DNA of 14,810 nucleotides from assembly GCA_049509675.1 (NCBI GenBank), contig JBEKZQ010000116.1:1-14810 (forward strand), in the 5' to 3' direction. Position 1 is the first letter of the stretch, and every line of letters starts with the position of its first letter. The notes under the pieces were generated by a model. It was not told where the DNA came from. It saw nothing but the letters and a program-made list of their open reading frames with translations, and did not search any database. The position numbers were made by a program, and so were the translations under genes. This document shows positions 13,901 to 14,810 of the stretch, piece after piece. The DNA is from JBEKZQ01 sp049509675. Lineage in GTDB: Bacteria; Planctomycetota; Planctomycetia; Pirellulales; Thermoguttaceae.

Positions 13901-14810
13901 TGTTGCCGGTCGCGGAGCCACTGAGCGTGAGATTGTTGTTCCAAGTCAGATGGCCGAGGTTCAGCGTTGCAATCGCCACGTTGGCGGTGCTGGCGTTCAG
14001 CGTCAGCGAATTGCCTCCGCCGGTCACGGTTCCGATGGCCAGGCTGTAGCCGTGGCCGCCGCTGACGTTCAAGACAGAAAGAATGTTTCCGGTCACGCTG
14101 TTCAAGCCAAGGGTATTGCCGGTTCCGGTGGAGACGTTATCCACGGAAATGTTCAGGGCGTTCCAGCCGCCGAGAGCGACATTGGGGGTGGCGAACGTGG
14201 CGCTGGTGTCATTGCGGAGGTTCAACGTCTCGCCGGTGAATTGATCGGGGAAGTTGAGCGGTCCGGCGCCGCTGGACGCGGGGCCATGCAATTCGAGGAC
14301 GGACCCGCCGGGGGCGGTGATGCCGCCGGAGAACCCGCTGTTATCGCCGGAAAGGGTGAGCGGGCCGCTGCCGTAGCCATAGTTGCCCACGACCGTCAGC
14401 GGCGCGGTCCCGGTGATGTTGCCGGCGATGACCGGCTGCGCGTTATAGGTCCAAATCTGGCTGGCAGCGGTCACGTTGATCGGGCGCGAGGCGCCGAGCG
14501 TGATCAACGTGGCAAGGTTCGGATCGGTGGCCAATCGCAGTGCGCCGCCGTTGAGAGTGATCCCGTTGCCGGCTGCACCGAGATTGGCGTCGGAATTCTG
14601 GACGGCGAGCACACCGCCCGGATTGATGGTGATGCCGCCGGAGAAGTTGCCGCCACCGTTGAGGAGCAGCGTGCCGTTGTTGACTGTGGTGCCGCCCGAG
14701 TACGAGTTGCTTCCGGAGATCTGCCACAAGCCTGTGCCGTTCTTGACCACGGCGAGGGAGGTGGCGGTGCCGTTGGAGATACTCCCGCTGACGGTGTCAG
14801 GCGCCCAACC
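10947..14810 (-). CDS. Large PEP-CTERM protein with autotransporter-associated beta-strand repeats (5' partial)
   Basis: The frame stays open to the right edge of the window (the residues before the GTG at 14750 read GSISNGTATSLAV), so the true start lies outside; about 1287 residues are visible. Most of it is Gly/Ser/Thr/Asn-rich with autotransporter-associated beta-strand repeats of the form TKxGxGxLxLSGxNxYxGGTxxxxGxL, forming a predicted right-handed beta-helix. Clear copies lie near 14655-14765, 13440-13535, 13085-13185, 12790-12890, 11468-11570 and 11190-11295. A non-repeat region at about 11870-12400 includes a GVWNAAGGNWSDFSKW turn. The end is a PEP-CTERM sorting signal: VPEPGTLGLLGAGLLAGLIA followed by an Arg-rich tail before TAG. 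Such proteins are exported, cleaved and probably linked to the surface or exopolysaccharide by an exosortase, which is not in this window. It is probably an adhesin or matrix protein; no enzyme motif was seen. Confidence 0.92.
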   Translation of the reverse strand, partial: GWAPDTVSGSISNGTATSLAVVKNGTGLWQISGSNSYSGGTTVNNGTLLLNGGGNFSGGITINPGGVLAVQNSDANLGAAGNGITLNGGALRLATDPNLATLITLGASRPINVTAASQIWTYNAQPVIAGNITGTAPLTVVGNYGYGSGPLTLSGDNSGFSGGITAPGGSVLELHGPASSGAGPLNFPDQFTGETLNLRNDTSATFATPNVALGGWNALNISVDNVSTGTGNTLGLNSVTGNILSVLNVSGGHGYSLAIGTVTGGGNSLTLNASTANVAIATLNLGHLTWNNNLTLSGSATGNTIGNILFTGADGGDTPLSNAVNVTGGTWALTGASNYWVPTNISGGAIELAATGAVPSASAFIVNANNGILFGNGVTSVALTALSGSGNLALSTLDLHPVALAVGGNNQDATYSGSLSDAAAPGGSLTKAGTGALTLSGNNVYSGPTTILNGAIVLGSANALPANPPIILGDAVANTSGALELNGQSLTVTAAQVTVAGNGTNNRIAGGSTTTSALTMNVSSGSATFNAMLGGSGANEANMSFTKTGSGTLILTAFNNYLAGTTLASGVLQLNWLGTLGDPSAPLAVNAGLLDLGGSYQSVGAVTISAGTIQNGTLAAASYAVVNNSPVTVNAVLSGFSAGLSKSGSGTLTSNVIHGYAGGTSINGGKLVLGPMAGLGDTAITIGSGAIFAPHPATGGTIVAGNYAASLTVNPGGVFDMSGDGAMGTFAVNGAYAPSGCALTLNNATLAFDVGNGSYANDQLAVNDAYGTSLPVSISGTNTIRITGVGSLAPGGYYPLITDANGGLNTGSFVLANTSVTVGGQTYGLSLISNSYGTEEDLQVALAVGPQNHSALTLSTGTVTLNMHVGASGMPGVTTVTNSGADPGSFTASSTGSTLNFSPAVSGSLSASGGTAALSLGWVTTAAGSRSATLSITNNDNPSDASVPQSQAVQGYVYTGQGVWNAAGGNWSDFSKWTALGGVPGKDGPTLSATDTATFGAAGSQTVTLDLSPQLSALSLSSGPYTLTGAGTLHLSNTATGRATVTSAGAQGITAPVSLDSQANVTVTSGSLGVSGAISGPGGLVKNGTGLLNLNATPNSYQGGTTISAGILAIGNSSSLGAGGVTINGATLKTTGTVGLAQPVALNSLSSTIDPDGSSDVLTLAGLAGGSGGLTKIGGGKLVLSNTGNHAGGYAGGTTLAGGMLQYTSSSAVESGGIEFAGGNLVLNFGAGGGSVVTGADTASSPAVAVPSAAAPATAAGVPEPGTLGLLGAGLLAGLIAWLRRRR

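Noticed and set aside
12571..13944. Minus-strand open frame of 457 codons in another frame within the PEP-CTERM gene
   Set aside because: It is an Arg/Gln/His-rich frame-shifted reading of the Gly/Ser/Asn beta-strand repeats; the repeat pattern and PEP-CTERM end are in the other frame.
14748..14750. GTG at 14750 as the start of the PEP-CTERM gene
   Set aside because: The frame continues to the window edge with repeat-like sequence (GSISNGTATSLAV) and there is no signal peptide after the GTG, so the gene is 5' truncated by the window.

Overview
The window reads as part of a planctomycete chromosome, probably of the Pirellulales type. The evidence is high GC content, a LEPR-XLL-type N-terminus (2667-3146), a giant PEP-CTERM protein built from autotransporter-associated beta-strand repeats (10947 to the right edge), several exported hydrolases and isomerases of types common in planctomycetes, and an unusually high load of short palindromic repeats in the gaps. 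No rRNA, tRNA, CRISPR array, insertion sequence with a transposase, or phage gene was seen.

Left part, plus strand (1-3146). An open frame enters from the left edge and runs to 1120, but it is a mosaic. It holds the end of an unrecognised protein, a low-complexity stretch, the first ~75 residues of an alpha/beta-hydrolase esterase domain, an in-frame palindromic element, and then only the last part of a histidine-kinase ATPase domain. Thirteen bases downstream lies an intact NtrC-type sigma-54 activator (1134-2576). The parental locus was therefore probably a histidine kinase-response regulator operon whose kinase has lost its front end. A good sigma-70-like promoter then precedes a small exported LEPR-XLL protein.

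Middle, plus strand (3147-5824). A 365-base gap contains a ~200-base imperfect inverted repeat. It is followed by a two-gene operon: a sodium/solute symporter-family transporter and a PIG-L (LmbE-like) zinc deacetylase 15 bases later. The pairing suggests import of a small sugar-like or N-acetylated compound and its deacetylation, but no substrate can be named.

Right part, minus strand (5816-14810). Reading from the right edge there is the PEP-CTERM adhesin-like protein (5' end outside the window), a Tat-exported sugar phosphate isomerase/epimerase-like TIM barrel, a secreted YncE-type beta-propeller fused to an alkaline-phosphatase-superfamily domain, and a secreted esterase-like alpha/beta hydrolase. 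The last of these converges on the deacetylase gene with a 9-base overlap. All four are predicted to be exported, so this strand looks like a cell-envelope or scavenging set, though co-regulation is not shown.

The most unusual aspect is the repeat content. Each of the three gaps between minus-strand genes, the large plus-strand gap and the mosaic ORF carries a palindromic element. A GGGGACAGTCCCC-type element sits at the break in the mosaic ORF. Two inverted copies of a GTAGCAGGCAC-type element flank the propeller/phosphatase gene. A heptamer-built inverted repeat lies after the PEP-CTERM gene. Two of these otherwise different families share the same inner stem-loop, which suggests modular assembly. 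No clearly new multi-gene system was found; the mosaic gene and the repeat modules are the parts most worth following up.
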